A stretch of 64,000 bases of DNA, taken from Narthecium ossifragum. Taxonomy: Eukaryota > Streptophyta > Magnoliopsida > Dioscoreales > Nartheciaceae. Shown here piece after piece: positions 21,966 through 33,249 of this stretch. The stretch is taken from assembly GCA_963920575.1 (NCBI GenBank), contig OY986973.1, forward strand, positions 17,656,062 through 17,720,061, read 5' to 3'. Position numbers and translations under genes: made by a program. The first letter of the stretch is position 1. Each line of letters begins with the position of its first letter. The notes under the pieces were generated by a model. It was given only the letters and a program-made list of their open reading frames with translations. It did no database searches and had not been told where the DNA came from.

Positions 21966-22920
21966 TGGCCAACTGTGGAAAGGCTATGCTCCGTAGCCTC
22001 TAGATCAAAAGAGCTTTGCCTCTTTGCACCGCTGTTACCCCCCTGGCTTCCTGCATGAGCTCATTGGCGCATTCCTCGAAGTCTTCCTCAATCGCCATTT
22101 CCTGACACTCCTCTGCCCAGCGCCGGCTCAGATGATCTGCCACTAACACTAAATGCAGCTCCGCCACCCCTTGCTAGTGAGAGGCCTCCAGATCAGGCAA
22201 GTCCCCCACCCCTCTTCGCCGTCCGACGGTGCTTGCTGGGAGGAGAGCGGCACCACCAGGGGGCCAGGACGATCGGAGCGCCCTTTCTCCCGAGCATACC
22301 AACTAGCCTCAAGCAACGGGAGCTCCGCCAACTTAGCCACCGTGGGGGTGTCCTCACCAGTCTGAAGCACTCCGAATCAATTGAAGTTGCTGGAGCCCGG
22401 CCGTGCCCATCTCACTCCATATCCAGAGCCGGAGGGCTTAGGTGAAAGACCTCCGCTCTCTGCTTTTCCCCTGTCTGATCCCCTTAGCACTACGTTGCTT
22501 GGTCCAACAAGCTCCATGTCTCCCCTCCCAGCATCCACCCGAATGTTTGGCCCACGTTGCGCCACGTCACCCATTCGAGAACCCTCCTGTGAGATGCTTG
22601 GCCCAGCTCGTGCCCCGTCCACGTGATGTCCTCTTGCTTAATCTTCCCTTGCTTCCCCCCTCTGCGACTCCTGCACAATGCCAGCCCTTGTCCCCTCTGC
22701 ACCCAAGCGCACACCGCCCTTCTGAGGAATATTCAGACCTTGTCTACTTGTGCCACGTGGAACCTCCGTCTTCCCCGCCTGCGCAGCCACCTTAGCCTCC
22801 GGCTGGGGCCATCCCCTCCGGCGAGTTAGTCGGACCGTGTGCCAGGCTCCCTGATATGTTTCCTGGTGCAATTGAAAGGGGCTTAAGAACATGATCTGGA
22901 GCGTGAAGCTTTGATTATTG
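21966..22920 (-). other. 5' region of the L1 element
   Basis: Several short minus-strand frames (22149-22370, 22377-22622, 22638-22892) are Gly/Pro/Arg-rich and might be the tail of a decayed ORF1. No zinc knuckle or RRM could be identified. The segment ends at a probable target duplication, 22921-22932. Confidence 0.4.
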
Positions 22921-22939
22921 AGAACAGGAGGTTATATGG

Positions 22940-23530
22940 TAACAAAAATGCCCGTTGGTTCTGGCGACGCCGGCATAGGTTATACCAACGGTTTTTGTGA
23001 CCGCTGGTAACTAGAACTGATGGTGGGTATAAAGCATACAATGCCCGCGGTTACGTAATCGTTGCTATAGGATGCTTAAAGGATGGTTAAAGCCGCGGGT
23101 ATACGGGCTTCAAACATGATGGTCAAGCCACAAAGCGGCCGCTAATGTTGTCTGACAAGGTCAGCGGTGACTAACTGTTGGTATAGAATGCTAAAACATG
23201 CGGCTAAATGGTCCTGATGAATGATCATATATGACAAACAAACCACTAGTATTGCAATAATCCGACCGTTGGTGTTGGTGGTCTAGTCGGTTAGTTAACT
23301 GCATGTATAGAGTGCTGATACATGTGGGTATATGGTCTTTAAGAATATTCAATATGACGAGAAAACTGCTGGTAAAGATATACACTTGTCGCTAGTGTAG
23401 ATTGTTTACGCCAGATCAAATATGATGAAAAAACGCTGGTTTAGGTAAAAAAAACCAATTTCATTGGATACATATGCCGACACTTTTATTACCATTGTCA
23501 TATGGTAACAAAAATGTTGGTATTATCAAA
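22940..23530. repeat. Left subterminal repeat zone of the CACTA element
   Basis: Words such as CGTTGGT, CCGCTGGTA, GCCGCGGGTAT and GGTATAGAATGCT recur every 20-60 bases in both orientations. In CACTA elements such repeats are binding sites for the element-encoded TnpA-type protein. TATGGTAACAAAAATG occurs at both ends of the zone (22936 and 23504). Confidence 0.7.
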
Positions 23531-24149
23531 CTCACTACAGTAGCTCTGTGGCTGCTTATTTTGTAGGCTCTCAAATTAATGACATTAACTAATCCACCTC
23601 CAAATTTCCAAAAATTTTTAATTACCAATAGCTAGGATATTGAATACCTCAAATATAGTATATCCAAAATGATACAAAATAAGCATATAATTTTCCACAA
23701 GACTATAAATCCATATATTGCGTTCGACAGTACCTAATATTACACTATTTAGCTGAAATGTTTAAAAATCCAAAAATATTCCTTGAAAGTAGACCTGACC
23801 ATATACATCTTCCATTAATGTTCACAATTCCCGTACCTACATGTATAAGGAATACAAATTTATCACAACAACACTAATAAGACGTTGTTATCTCAACTTA
23901 CGATCCATATTCAACCAAAACAGTTGTCTAATTATCACCACAAAATTGCTATCTAATTACAATAAGATTTGGTCTCTAAAAGTTACGCTCCTCGGTGGAT
24001 GCATGCGGGATCATGACTCAATGTTGAGGAGCGTAAGTTAAATTCTGGAATTGCTTAATCATGTGCCTATGCAGAAAAATTAGTGCAAACAATTAATTTG
24101 ACTATGTACAAAATTAAAGAAAGAACCCATGACACACAGTATTGCTAAG

Positions 24150-25534
24150 TGATCGTTCGCAAAACGTGTCGTTAAAGCGCAACAAACTTCAATCAAAATA
24201 TAATCCTTATTCTATCACTATCCTACAGGGTAGACTAGTGGTGAAGTTTGGAGTCGACCCACAGGGAAAATGTTGGAAAGTAAAATCAATTCTCGAAACT
24301 GATTCCTAAGTGTAGTAATCAAAAGGTGGGTTGAATTATCTAAAAATTATCTAAGAAAGCAAGTAAAGTGATCAGGATTTAAACCAAGTTATGAATTACC
24401 TAAGGATTACTCAATCCACCCTAGCTTCACCTTCAATCTTATCTAGTTATCCTCTTGTCCCCTTCTCTCAACATTATGGATCATATGGCTACAAGCTCAC
24501 ACGAATCCCTAAAATAAGATTTATGTTCCTAACGGCATAGCCTATCTTTCTTGGCATAGGTTGTCTTCGATCCTACGATTACTTTAAGTTATACTACTCC
24601 TAATGACCTTGGCACAACCTATCCTAGCATAGCATAACCTATCTGAAAAGCAAACCATAAATCACATGAAAACTATCTCATAAATCTGTATAAACAATCA
24701 CAGAAAGCTTATACGACTCAAAATACTTCAAAGGAACTCTGTTCCCTCAAATATCTAATCATCAAAACCATATTTATGAGATCATGTTGAGAAGAAGTTT
24801 ACAAGAATCAAACCAAAGAAAATCAAAAGTTACACTAGGGTTTCATGATATCCCTAAGTTTAAGAATTAGTTACTCATCTTCTTGGAAAGATCCATAGGT
24901 GTTGGGAAGGAAGCCGTCGATCCCCGCGAAAATATCTCCATCTTCAAAACCCTAGCCTTCTCCTCCAAAAGTGGTCCAAAAGATCATAATTTTCGGCTGG
25001 AATAACCCCTTTATGTAATAGAAACTCTTAATCCCAAAATTAGAAGTCATAACTGAGGTTAAACTCTAATTTCCCTAAATTCTGTACTGATGACGTCATC
25101 GGAGCGATCCATCGGACTGAAAACCGATCCATCACTCAAGTCGGTTTAACTGGGTCTCCACTGCCACATCATTAATTAATTTTAGCCTTTCTCAAATTTT
25201 AGCTTCCATAGATCCAACTTTGCTTCAAAACTGGCACCAATTTATAGAGAATCTCACAAAGTATTCAACATGAAAGTTGTAGAACTTGAAGTCTTCTTTC
25301 ATATTCCAAAATTTCAGAATATTTGGAGTTCTGTAGAATGTCTGGTGATTTATTTTCAAACAGTCGATGAAGCAGTCTTTTTGCAGAACTTAGTGATTTT
25401 TGGCCGAATTTCTTGTATTTCTTCTCAAATCCTACTTAAACCTGAAATCAAACAATAAGATATCAAATACACCTACTCTTAGTCTAACAAAGGTAATTTA
25501 ATGGGATTAATTATGAATAATTAGTGACTCATCA
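24150..25534. mobile_element. Solo LTR, family 1, copy B
   Basis: It begins TGATCGTTCGC and ends GTGACTCATCA. The flanks CTAAG (24145-24149) and CTAAA (25535-25539) are a 5-bp target duplication with one mismatch. Length is 1385 bp. It aligns with copies C and D in the early CCACAGGGAAA phrase and in the internal GAATTACC/ATCC regions. The palindrome zone (25085-25150) is weak and of a different word, CCGATCCATC with CGATCCATCGG. A module ACATGAAAGTTGTAGAACTT follows at 25268. No coding sequence is present. Confidence 0.85.
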
Positions 25535-25539
25535 CTAAA

Positions 25540-26655
25540 TCAATGTGTCATATTGTATATTGAAAGACCAACCATGTCAAAATGCATCCGTACCTGAGAT
25601 CATAAACTTGGACTATTTCTATCTCACAGCATTTTTTTACCAAATAGTAGTATAGCAAGGATATAAACCTCCAGGATGGAACTGTGTCTCAGTCCATCCC
25701 TCTGGCTTATAGTTCACAATGTACAGAGTTACATAGCATACCTTCACTAGTTTATTCAACAGGGTATTTAAGCACAATCATTGGGCAAAATTGAAGAGGA
25801 AAAAGAGAAGTACTCAAGCTTCAAGTACTGAGGAAGTATTGAAAGTTTTAGTAAGAACATGGAAAATCATGCTAATAATGACCTAAACATGGGGAGATAT
25901 GCAACATACTAGAGAACAGACAATCACATATGAACCATCCATGAAACATAATGCTTGTTATGACATGTGCCCTCTATCAAAGAAGCTCATCTCAGACTCT
26001 ACCATCAAAAGCAAAACAATGTTGAATTTACATAGTTCTATGCACAAGGAATTAATTTCAAAGCTTTCATCCGTTATCCACCAACTAGGGGGGTGATTAG
26101 GAAACATATCTCTGCCGTGGACTTAGTTTCACATCATATTCATAGTTAATTTTTTGGTTGTCAACGTTCATATGACCATATAATCATTAATAAGAAAAGT
26201 GAACCATGAGACTTATTAGCCTTAAGATCACTGGTACAAGTTGCAGAACCCGCAATGTATTCCCGCTTCTCGCATGCTTGTCCTATCTATAGTTCTAACT
26301 TATTAGCTACTATCATGCTACTTGTATGCTTGAACCATGAGACTTATTTGCCTTTTTATCAGATCTCCTATCTATATGAGTGGTTGAGTCACCAGATGAC
26401 TTGAGAAAAATAGGGAAGGAGAGAGCTTGAAAACTACTTCACTAATTGATGGAACTTGGAAGAGTCTTCTCCTCTCTCTCTTTGTACCTTCCTCAATAAT
26501 GAACAAAAATAGTGAAAATGGTGATATGGTGCAACAATTCAATCGTGATAAAATTATTAGCTAATTAACAAGCATCTAACCTGCCCGCCAGGTTTCTAGA
26601 TCAATCTCATAAGATTATAACCCTTTACACAGAACATTACCATGATTGATATAGC
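25540..26655. other. CACTA internal non-coding sequence between LTR copies B and C
   Basis: About 1.1 kb of AT-rich DNA. The only open frame over 60 codons (25899-26096) shows no recognised domain. The phrase TTGAACCATGAGACTTATT occurs twice (about 26202 and 26333), suggesting a small local duplication. Confidence 0.45.
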
Positions 26656-26660
26656 ACAAC

Positions 26661-28086
26661 TGACACGCCTTAACCACTCATCGTAAAAGTGACTAGGGCG
26701 TCAAAATTACAAATTCACCGAATCCTAACTAACTACTACGTAGTTAGCGGGAGTCCAGGTCGATCCACAGGGAAATGAGAATTGATTAACGTATTTAATA
26801 GATGGCTCCCAACAATAACTAAAAGAATTTGGGTGTTGGATTAATGATGATCAAGGTAATTAGCTAGGTAAATAAAAGTCAAACTAATAGGGAGAAGCTT
26901 TGGGATTTCCATTTCATTATAGGTTCTAGTATAGCCTCCTAAGGAATTAATGTGTATAATCCAATTGGGACGATCGAAATCTAGAAGTCGACAAGTGGGT
27001 GGTTAGCCTCACTTATCGCTCAACGAAAGTTGGCTTAGAAACTTCTGCCGGCAAGAATCACATTCACAAAGTCAACGAATGAGTGATTAACTTTGATCGT
27101 CACTAACGAACCTTCGATTAAGATCGATTCGTCGCAAGAAAAAGATATTGTATGGAATCGGGTATTGAATCGAGATGGTTCTAGCACCTCAAGTCCAATA
27201 TAAAAGAGAGATAGAATGGACCCTCTAATTAGAAGGATAGGGATGGTTCTAGCATCCCTAAACTCCAAGTTAGGGCTATTTATCCTCCCAATGTAATTGG
27301 ATGTGTTTCCAGTACATCCAACTCATTGGGGCATAACAACAAACACCGATCATGCACAAGTTTTCAACTCATACCAATAAGAGCATTCATCCATTCAACA
27401 ATAAGATTCAAGTACAAAGATAGAGAAATCACGCTCAAAACCATACAATAGATCATCCCCAAATATTACACATCAAAAATCCTAAGAAGACTTCAAAAGA
27501 TTCCTACAACTACATGGAAATCCCAAGAGAAAGGAAGCTAGCTACTCATCTTAGATGGATTCATAGAGGTTGGAGATGATCCTTCCTTCATGCCTTCCAT
27601 CAAGATGGGTTCCTTGGCCTCCTCCCTCGTTGGGTTAAAAACCCTACACTTCTCTCTTTAACAACCGCCAACTAGCCCTTGTTAGAGCCCAGCCAGCCCC
27701 TGTTAGAGCCCAGCCATGCCCCATACTTTAGAGCCTCTTTTCCCTTATATAGCCCCTTAGCTTTCATCCTTTGGATTTGATCTGGGCCATCTATTATGCT
27801 ACATCAACGACGTTGGGATCAATCCGTTTTTCATGGGTGTCCGGGTGGATAGATCCCCTCAACATTTGCTTTCTGGAATACTAAAAACATATCAATCTGC
27901 ATAGACTGGGGATTGATCCTACTTTTCAACTCGTGCTCTTGATGCCCTTTTTATAACCACATTCGATCCAAGCTGCCTTATGAGTGTTTGTACCTGAAAC
28001 TCCGTGCAGTTTATTAGAAATGTATTGCTCTAGAGCTAACAAAACTAGGTTAAGAGGGTGAATTGTGCATATTTCATGACTCATCA
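26661..28086. mobile_element. Solo LTR, family 1, copy C
   Basis: It begins TGACACGCCTTAACC and ends CATATTTCATGACTCATCA. The exact target duplication ACAAC stands at 26656-26660 and 28087-28091. Length is 1426 bp. The palindrome zone (27800-27925) is degenerate, with GGGATCAATCC, GGATAGATCC and GGATTGATCC. The same order of landmark phrases (CCACAGGGAAATG, CTACTCATCTT, CTATTTAT) is seen as in B and D. No coding sequence is present. Confidence 0.92.
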
Positions 28087-28479
28087 ACAACCACCACATT
28101 TTCAATCCAAAGTAAGAAGAAAGCTCACTAATGCCTATAACAATCACCATTTTTAGGCTCACTATGACTTCTAACTCCACAAACCCAGGTACTTTCAAAC
28201 AAACACACACACATATATATTTCAAACACAACACAACTTAATGCTCAATAAGCTACAAAAACATATATATCTTCAGCAGAAACTCAATGGAACATGAAGC
28301 AATTCAGGAACTAAAAAGAAGTATTAAGCAAGTTTATGGTAACAGACAGTTTATACTAACTATCCTAATTTTTTATGCCTCCAACAGAAATAGAATCCCC
28401 ACAAAATACTCATGAATGAAAATAGATGAGCATGGGCAAGTTACAAGCTGTGATATGTGCACTCTTAATCAACCATCAA

Positions 28480-28890
28480 CAGTAAGTTATAATAAGTTAA
28501 CAATAATACATGTCTTGATTGAAGTGTTTCAAGAAGGCTCTTAACTTGAGCTTCTAACCCGGCTACGTTTTCATTTATTTGCACATCCTTTTCTTTTAGA
28601 TGAGTCTCAAATGAACCAACCTTCTCATGAAGGAGCTACACCTCATCACTCCGATTGGCTTCATGTTCAGAAGTCATTCTCAAGCCTTGTAGTCCTCGTG
28701 GAATTGATGTGCGCTTTTATGATGGAGTGCGACCATGTCAAACACCACGAACACAACCATGACACTCTCACCCAAACACCTCAGAGTAGATGTCATCGTT
28801 GCTCCAACCAATATATTCTTCGGTCGAGATTGCGGCTTCGGGGCACTGCAACATTCGCTCCTCTAGCTCGACCTATAATGATCATGAGTA
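28480..28890 (-). pseudogene. CACTA Transposase_24-type C-terminal fragment
   Basis: Reading the minus strand after a likely acceptor ending TATAG (about 28877) gives a weakly conserved IYSEVFG block with CVRGV after a stop. This matches the VLG...GRVRGxG landmark of plant CACTA transposases. A coiled-coil tail follows (LLHEKVGSFETHLKEKDVQI, then GLEAQVKSLLETLQS). Stops interrupt it at several points. It is the 3' continuation of the fragment at 30757-30872, separated by a solo LTR and probable intron. Confidence 0.65.
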
Positions 28891-28987
28891 TAAACAACAT
28901 CAACAAAGGTTAAAGAGTACGATGAATATATCTTTGGCATGAATAAACCATCATAAGCATGAATTATGAACTTACTATCTTGCTACT

Positions 28988-30751
28988 TGATAGCGCTTGA
29001 AAAGTGTCGCAGCTTAACGCATACGATCAAAATTACAAATTTATAATCGAACTTCAAACTAACTACTTTGGGGGTAGATAGCAGTGAATCTGAGTCGAAT
29101 CCACAGAGAATGCGTAGGAAAATAATTAAACTACTAAACTCAATCTAAGTATTTCTACCAATAAGTTGAGAAAAGATTCAAAATTGAAATTAAACTAACT
29201 TTATGTTAAAATATTGATAAATACGAGAAAAGGTACCAGGAAATTCTTAATCAATAACTAGGATTCTACCAGGTCTTCCTAGGATTAGAACGAGCTAACC
29301 AAACTGAATGGTTTTCCTAATGGTTGATAGGTGAATGGCTAGTTCTCCCTATCACTCAACAAGTTCCGATTAGGATCTATTGTCGGTGAGAGCAATTATC
29401 TAAAAGTCAGTGACCTAATGATTAGTTATGATCGCTAATGAATCCTCTAATTAGGATGAATTCATCGTGAGAAAATAGTATAATATGGATTTAGGTGTAA
29501 GATCAAGATGGTTCTAGCACCTTGAGGTCGCCAAATAGAATGTATCAAGGATTAGAAGTTACCCTAGTGGTTATAGCACTATGAAATCCCTAATCTTGAA
29601 TTAAGATGAATAACAGATTAAGAGTTGGTCATAATGGTTCTAGCAATACGTGTAATGGTCCTAACATCACAAGACTCTTAATCTTGAGAAGAAAATCCTC
29701 ACATCCATGGTTCTAACATGAATGTTTTGATGAGAATCTCTAATCTCAAGCCCTAATATGCTCAAGACCTAGATCTAGGGCATAAAGGAACAAATCATTC
29801 ATCCACTAATAATAAAATCATACCAAGTTCATAAAGAAATTAAGGTCAATCCATACAAACCATTCAAAGAGGTACACAACCCCTAAATCTTAGGAATCCC
29901 TAATAGAAACTCTAGTTACATCATAAGAATCCCATGGTAAAAAGTTTAGCTACTCATCCTGAGGGATTGATCCATAAATGAAGGTTAATGAAGCTCTTCC
30001 GCCATAGATTTCCTCCCAAAAGATTCTAAAAAGAAAACGTAAAAAGAGGAAAAAGAAACTAAGAAAGAGTGCTCCCTCTCCTTGGCCTCTAAGCCGCCAA
30101 GAGAGAGTCTAGAGAGCCCCCAAAAATCCTAAAAGATGCCTATTTATAGCCTAGGTATCTCCTTAACTCGGATTAGATCTAAGCCTTTGATTTTGCTTAA
30201 CTGCTATCAAATGATCGATCATTTAGGGGTGAAGATCGATCATTTGATCCCAAAAAGTTGGCTCCGCCAGAGGATGATCGATCATTTGAAAGGAAATGAT
30301 TGATCATTCAAAACATGGCTCTCTGTCATCTCTGCTATAGTACAATGATCGATCATTATAAGGGAAGATGGTCCATCATTTGTGTTGCGTATTTTCTCTT
30401 TTGCCATTCAGACTGCGTCATTGGTACTAAAAATGTCGTAACTTCTTCTAAGAACCTCGGAATCATGAACCGTAAAATTCCCCAGAAACTAGACTTCCAG
30501 AACTTTCTAACCATATATCGCACATTTTCTGGTTCTTTCTGAGAAGATACAGTTTTGATGTCTAAGATGACCCATCTTTGCTCCTTTGACTTCGCAGGTT
30601 CTTTATTTGTTCGTTTTAGCACTAAACTTGATCTAATCTTCGTTGAGAGTCCTAATACCTGAAATGGGGAGAAGATCATCAAAATAGAATTGCTCAAAGA
30701 CTAACAAAACCCAGTTAGAAGGGTGATTTGTGCACTTTTCAAGTCTTATCA
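28988..30751. mobile_element. Solo LTR, family 1, copy D
   Basis: It begins TGATAGCGCTTGAAAAGTG and ends CACTTTTCAAGTCTTATCA, so the two ends are nearly perfect inverted repeats of 19 bases. The exact target duplication CTACT stands at 28983-28987 and 30752-30756. Length is 1764 bp, the longest of family 1. The palindrome zone at 30205-30375 uses the word AAATGATCGATCATTT. The following phrase GGTACTAAAAATG, then CGTAACTTCTTCTAAGAA, aligns with copy A at 4320. No coding sequence is present. Confidence 0.93.
30205..30375. repeat. Palindrome array of LTR copy D (ATGATCGATCAT type)
   Basis: Five copies or near copies lie in 170 bases: AAATGATCGATCATTT (30209-30224, perfect 16 bp), AAGATCGATCATTT (about 30232), GATGATCGATCATTTG (about 30273), AATGATTGATCATT (about 30296) and AATGATCGATCATT (about 30344). 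A final decayed copy GATGGTCCATCATTTG lies near 30366. The positions relative to conserved LTR flanks correspond to the AAGATCGATCTT cluster of copy A. Confidence 0.88.
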
Positions 30752-30756
30752 CTACT

Positions 30757-30872
30757 TGCAATAGCACTAATTGAACTTCCATCCTTCTTTCTATGTGTCT
30801 TTACGAACAAGTTCCCTTGTGATGGCGGCACTCCATCTCTTTGTTTCCAATAAGACACTAATGTTAGCAAGT
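30757..30872 (-). pseudogene. CACTA Transposase_24 fragment
   Basis: The minus strand reads SYWKQRDGVPPSQGNLFVKT then HRKKDGSSI. The pattern of a residue run ending P-S-x-G-x-L-F-x-x-T-H-x-K-K-D-G-S is characteristic of the Transposase_24 family of plant CACTA elements. It is cut by the insertion of LTR copy D. The intact protein takes part in transposition by binding element ends. This copy is a short remnant. Confidence 0.75.
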
Positions 30873-31560
30873 AATTAGATAATAGGAATGATCATGTAAA
30901 CTCAAACTCTAACCATATTAGATGCAACGAGAGCATATGTCCTCGGTCCCGTTGTATTCATCAAAGTTTGTTTTGATCGATTTAATCAGTTCTTCTAACT
31001 TCTAATCTGCGCAATTCAAGTGTAGTCTTTAGAGTATACATATTATACTTAAGAGAAAATTATGGGAATTATGCCAGTTGCAATACTGCAGCATATATTT
31101 AAGGAAAAACACTTGCTAGATATTCCATCCAAATCGATACTACTTCAGAATGACATGCTTCTCTGTGATCTCTATGTTATGCAACTAGTTGGGTCTGGCA
31201 TCATATAGTGTAATCTCTATGTTATACAGCCAGTCTTACTCCAACCTACCTATCAATTTTGAATACCAAGAAATTAACATGACTAAATGCTAAAACAACA
31301 TATATGTCACTGCCTTTTCAATCCCCACACGGCACAACAATTGAGAAGAACTCTTGATTCATAGATTGAAGTTTTTGAAAATAAATTATCTATTTTCATA
31401 TTTATATAATAGTCTATTAATAAAAACGTTTTTTCTTTTAAAGTCACATATGTGATCACCCAATAGCAAAAACAATATCAATTAATCTTGTGATTAGCAC
31501 TATGTGGAATTGGAATCTTGGATGGTCTAATAATCCTTTTTTTTAACCTAGCATACATCA
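30873..31560. other. CACTA internal non-coding sequence
   Basis: AT-rich, no open frame worth noting. Probably intron or 5' leader of the transposase gene on the minus strand. Confidence 0.4.
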
Positions 31561-31890
31561 AAATGTCTACTTTCAGCCTATACCAGCACTTCTAGCCGCT
31601 GGTATAGAATATGTGGCTATTCTCAATAGTTATACCAGCGGCCGGAAAAGCCTACACCAACAATTTTGGCCGCTGGTATAGAAAATGTAGGGGTTGATTC
31701 TCAATACAAATTCCAGCGTCCCGAAAATCACTAATATTTACACGACAAAGCCGGCGGTAGGGGAAAAGCGCTGGTAAAGACCTAGTCTTCTCTAGCAATC
31801 ACAGTGACCGTTGGTATAAACCTTTTATACTAGCGGCTTTTAATAAACGCTAGTGTGAAAACGCTGGTGTAGGCTATTTTTGTTATAGTG
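31560..31890. repeat. Right subterminal repeat zone and terminus of the CACTA element
   Basis: GCCGCTGGTATAGAA and its variants occur at about 31596, 31636, 31670, 31745 and 31805. The zone ends in TTTTTGTTATAGTG at 31877-31890, the complement of CACTATAACAAAAA. Confidence 0.75.
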
Positions 31891-32422
31891 TCTGGGAATC
31901 GTTCTTTTGGTCCAAGAGGATGATATCATCACCCATTTTTCTTCTTCTATTTTATGAAGATAAAAGGATGAAAATAGAATACAACTAAAAAAAGCTGAAA
32001 TTAGAATTGAAATATCATAACAAAAACATCCATTTCGTTTCATGCATTCTCTCTCTATATATATATAGTAACTTCGCATGCAATTGCTGAAAAATAAATC
32101 AAGGCAAGTTTGTAACTCTCTTTCAACTTCTTTTTGGAATTTCTAAATATACTCTACCTTCAGAAGTGCTAAAAAACAGTGTGAAAGACTCAAACTAATA
32201 TGTATAAATAGAAAAACAGATAAACTTTATTGTAAAAGAAGCGGGAATATTCCATTCTTTTGTCCTCTATTTAAGATGGTCAATAACTGATGGATTGAAA
32301 TCTAACATGAAATGGTGAAGCTCTCCTGAATTGGCCTCTCTTCTTACTTTCTCTATCCACTTTTTTCTTACTTTATTTGTCAGAGCAATTAATGCAACAA
32401 TGCCTGCCCAAGCAAAAGCTTA
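31891..32422. other. AT-rich spacer
   Basis: No gene or element recognised. The last bases GCTTA include the TTA (32420-32422) that is repeated after the Harbinger-like element. Confidence 0.4.
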
Positions 32423-32759
32423 CGCCCTGTTTGGCAACCGGAGATAGATTTTGGTGGATTTGTAACGTGGGTGGATTTGAAGGTGGATTTATAATGAGGG
32501 TGGATTTATAACGAGGTTGAGCTCATATTATAAAAAAGGTGAATTTGTAGTGAGGTGTTTGGATGTTATTTTGAGAAGGGGCATTTCGAAGGTGAATTTG
32601 ATAGAATAAAAGAGCAAATGACCTATTTGTCCTAGTTTATTAATTTAATAAACTAAATGAATTAGTTTTATTATAATAACATTAATTACATAATAATTAC
32701 TAAAAATACACATTTAATAAAATAAAAATATTGCAACCACATTGATGTAAATTATTAAT

Positions 32760-32990
32760 CATTCTTTAATATTAATTGATCAAATATATGTTTAATATTA
32801 ACTCCCGTCTAATTGGAACTTTAATTTACATATTTCATAATTTACTGTGCTGGCGGTCGATGAATGGATCGACCGGGGCTCAAGAAGCTGGTTTTTTTAT
32901 TTGCTGGCCGATCCATGGATCGACCACGGCTTAAGAAAGTGGTTTTTTTATGTGATGAACAATCCATGGATCGACCGTGGCTCAAAAAAT
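32760..32990. mobile_element. Fragment of a SIRE-like LTR
   Basis: The phrase ATATGTTTAATATTAACTCC followed by TAATTGGAACTTTAA and CGGTCGATGAATGGATCGACC parallels 33550-33680 of the solo LTR next to it. Palindromic words here are GGTCGATGNATGGATCGACC and GATCCATGGATCGACC, each followed by a GGCTCAAGAA-like tag. Borders are approximate. Confidence 0.6.
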
Positions 32991-33249
32991 ACTACCAATT
33001 TAATCCAACAAGCAATTGCAAAACTCTAGCACAACAAGAAGTTCTACGAAAGCCACAAACAAGGAGTACGTCTTCTCATCATTAATTTTAGTTCATATTT
33101 TTATGAAAACTTCTATTTTATCATACTTGATTAGCTGCTTTCCAAACATAATATCCATCAATAGAACTTCTAATCCAACACATGAATCGGTTCTCATAAA
33201 TCCTTTGTCACGCTATGTCAAATTCTTATATTCCTTCCTGAAGGACCAT

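Larger units (their letters stand above)
15575..22920 (-). mobile_element. L1-type LINE with RNase H, interrupted by a solo LTR
   Basis: The minus strand carries endonuclease, reverse transcriptase, zf-RVT and RNase H domains in the order of a plant L1 ORF2. The 3' end is marked by a poly(A) tail, seen as 12 T residues at 15575-15586 on the plus strand. The flanks GAGAAAAAGGAGG and GAGAACAGGAGG are probable target duplications with a one-base indel and one mismatch. Without the nested LTR (16626-18992) the LINE is about 5.0 kb, slightly short for a full-length plant L1. No convincing ORF1 nucleic-acid-binding protein was seen in 22000-22920. Confidence 0.88.
22930..31890 (-). mobile_element. 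CACTA (En/Spm) transposon remnant with subterminal repeats
   Basis: The right end, read on the minus strand, is CACTATAACAAAAATAGCC, a CACTA terminus with its 5 terminal bases intact (31886-31890). The left end has TAACAAAAATGCCCG at 22941, matching the inner part, but CACTA itself is degraded to TATGG. Subterminal zones at 22940-23530 and 31560-31880 are full of CCGCTGGTATAG-like words in both orientations, as in CACTA elements. Transposase_24-type coding pieces lie between on the minus strand. No 3-bp target duplication is evident. Three family 1 solo LTRs are nested inside. Confidence 0.75.

Noticed and set aside
30356..30697. 113-codon minus-strand frame in LTR copy D
   Set aside because: Lies in a non-coding LTR; the corresponding part of copy A is not open.
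28988..30751. Copy D as a DNA transposon because of its 19-base inverted ends
   Set aside because: TG...CA ends, a 5-bp target duplication and the related copies A-C with weaker inverted ends fit an LTR better; no 2-, 3-, 8- or 9-bp target pattern.
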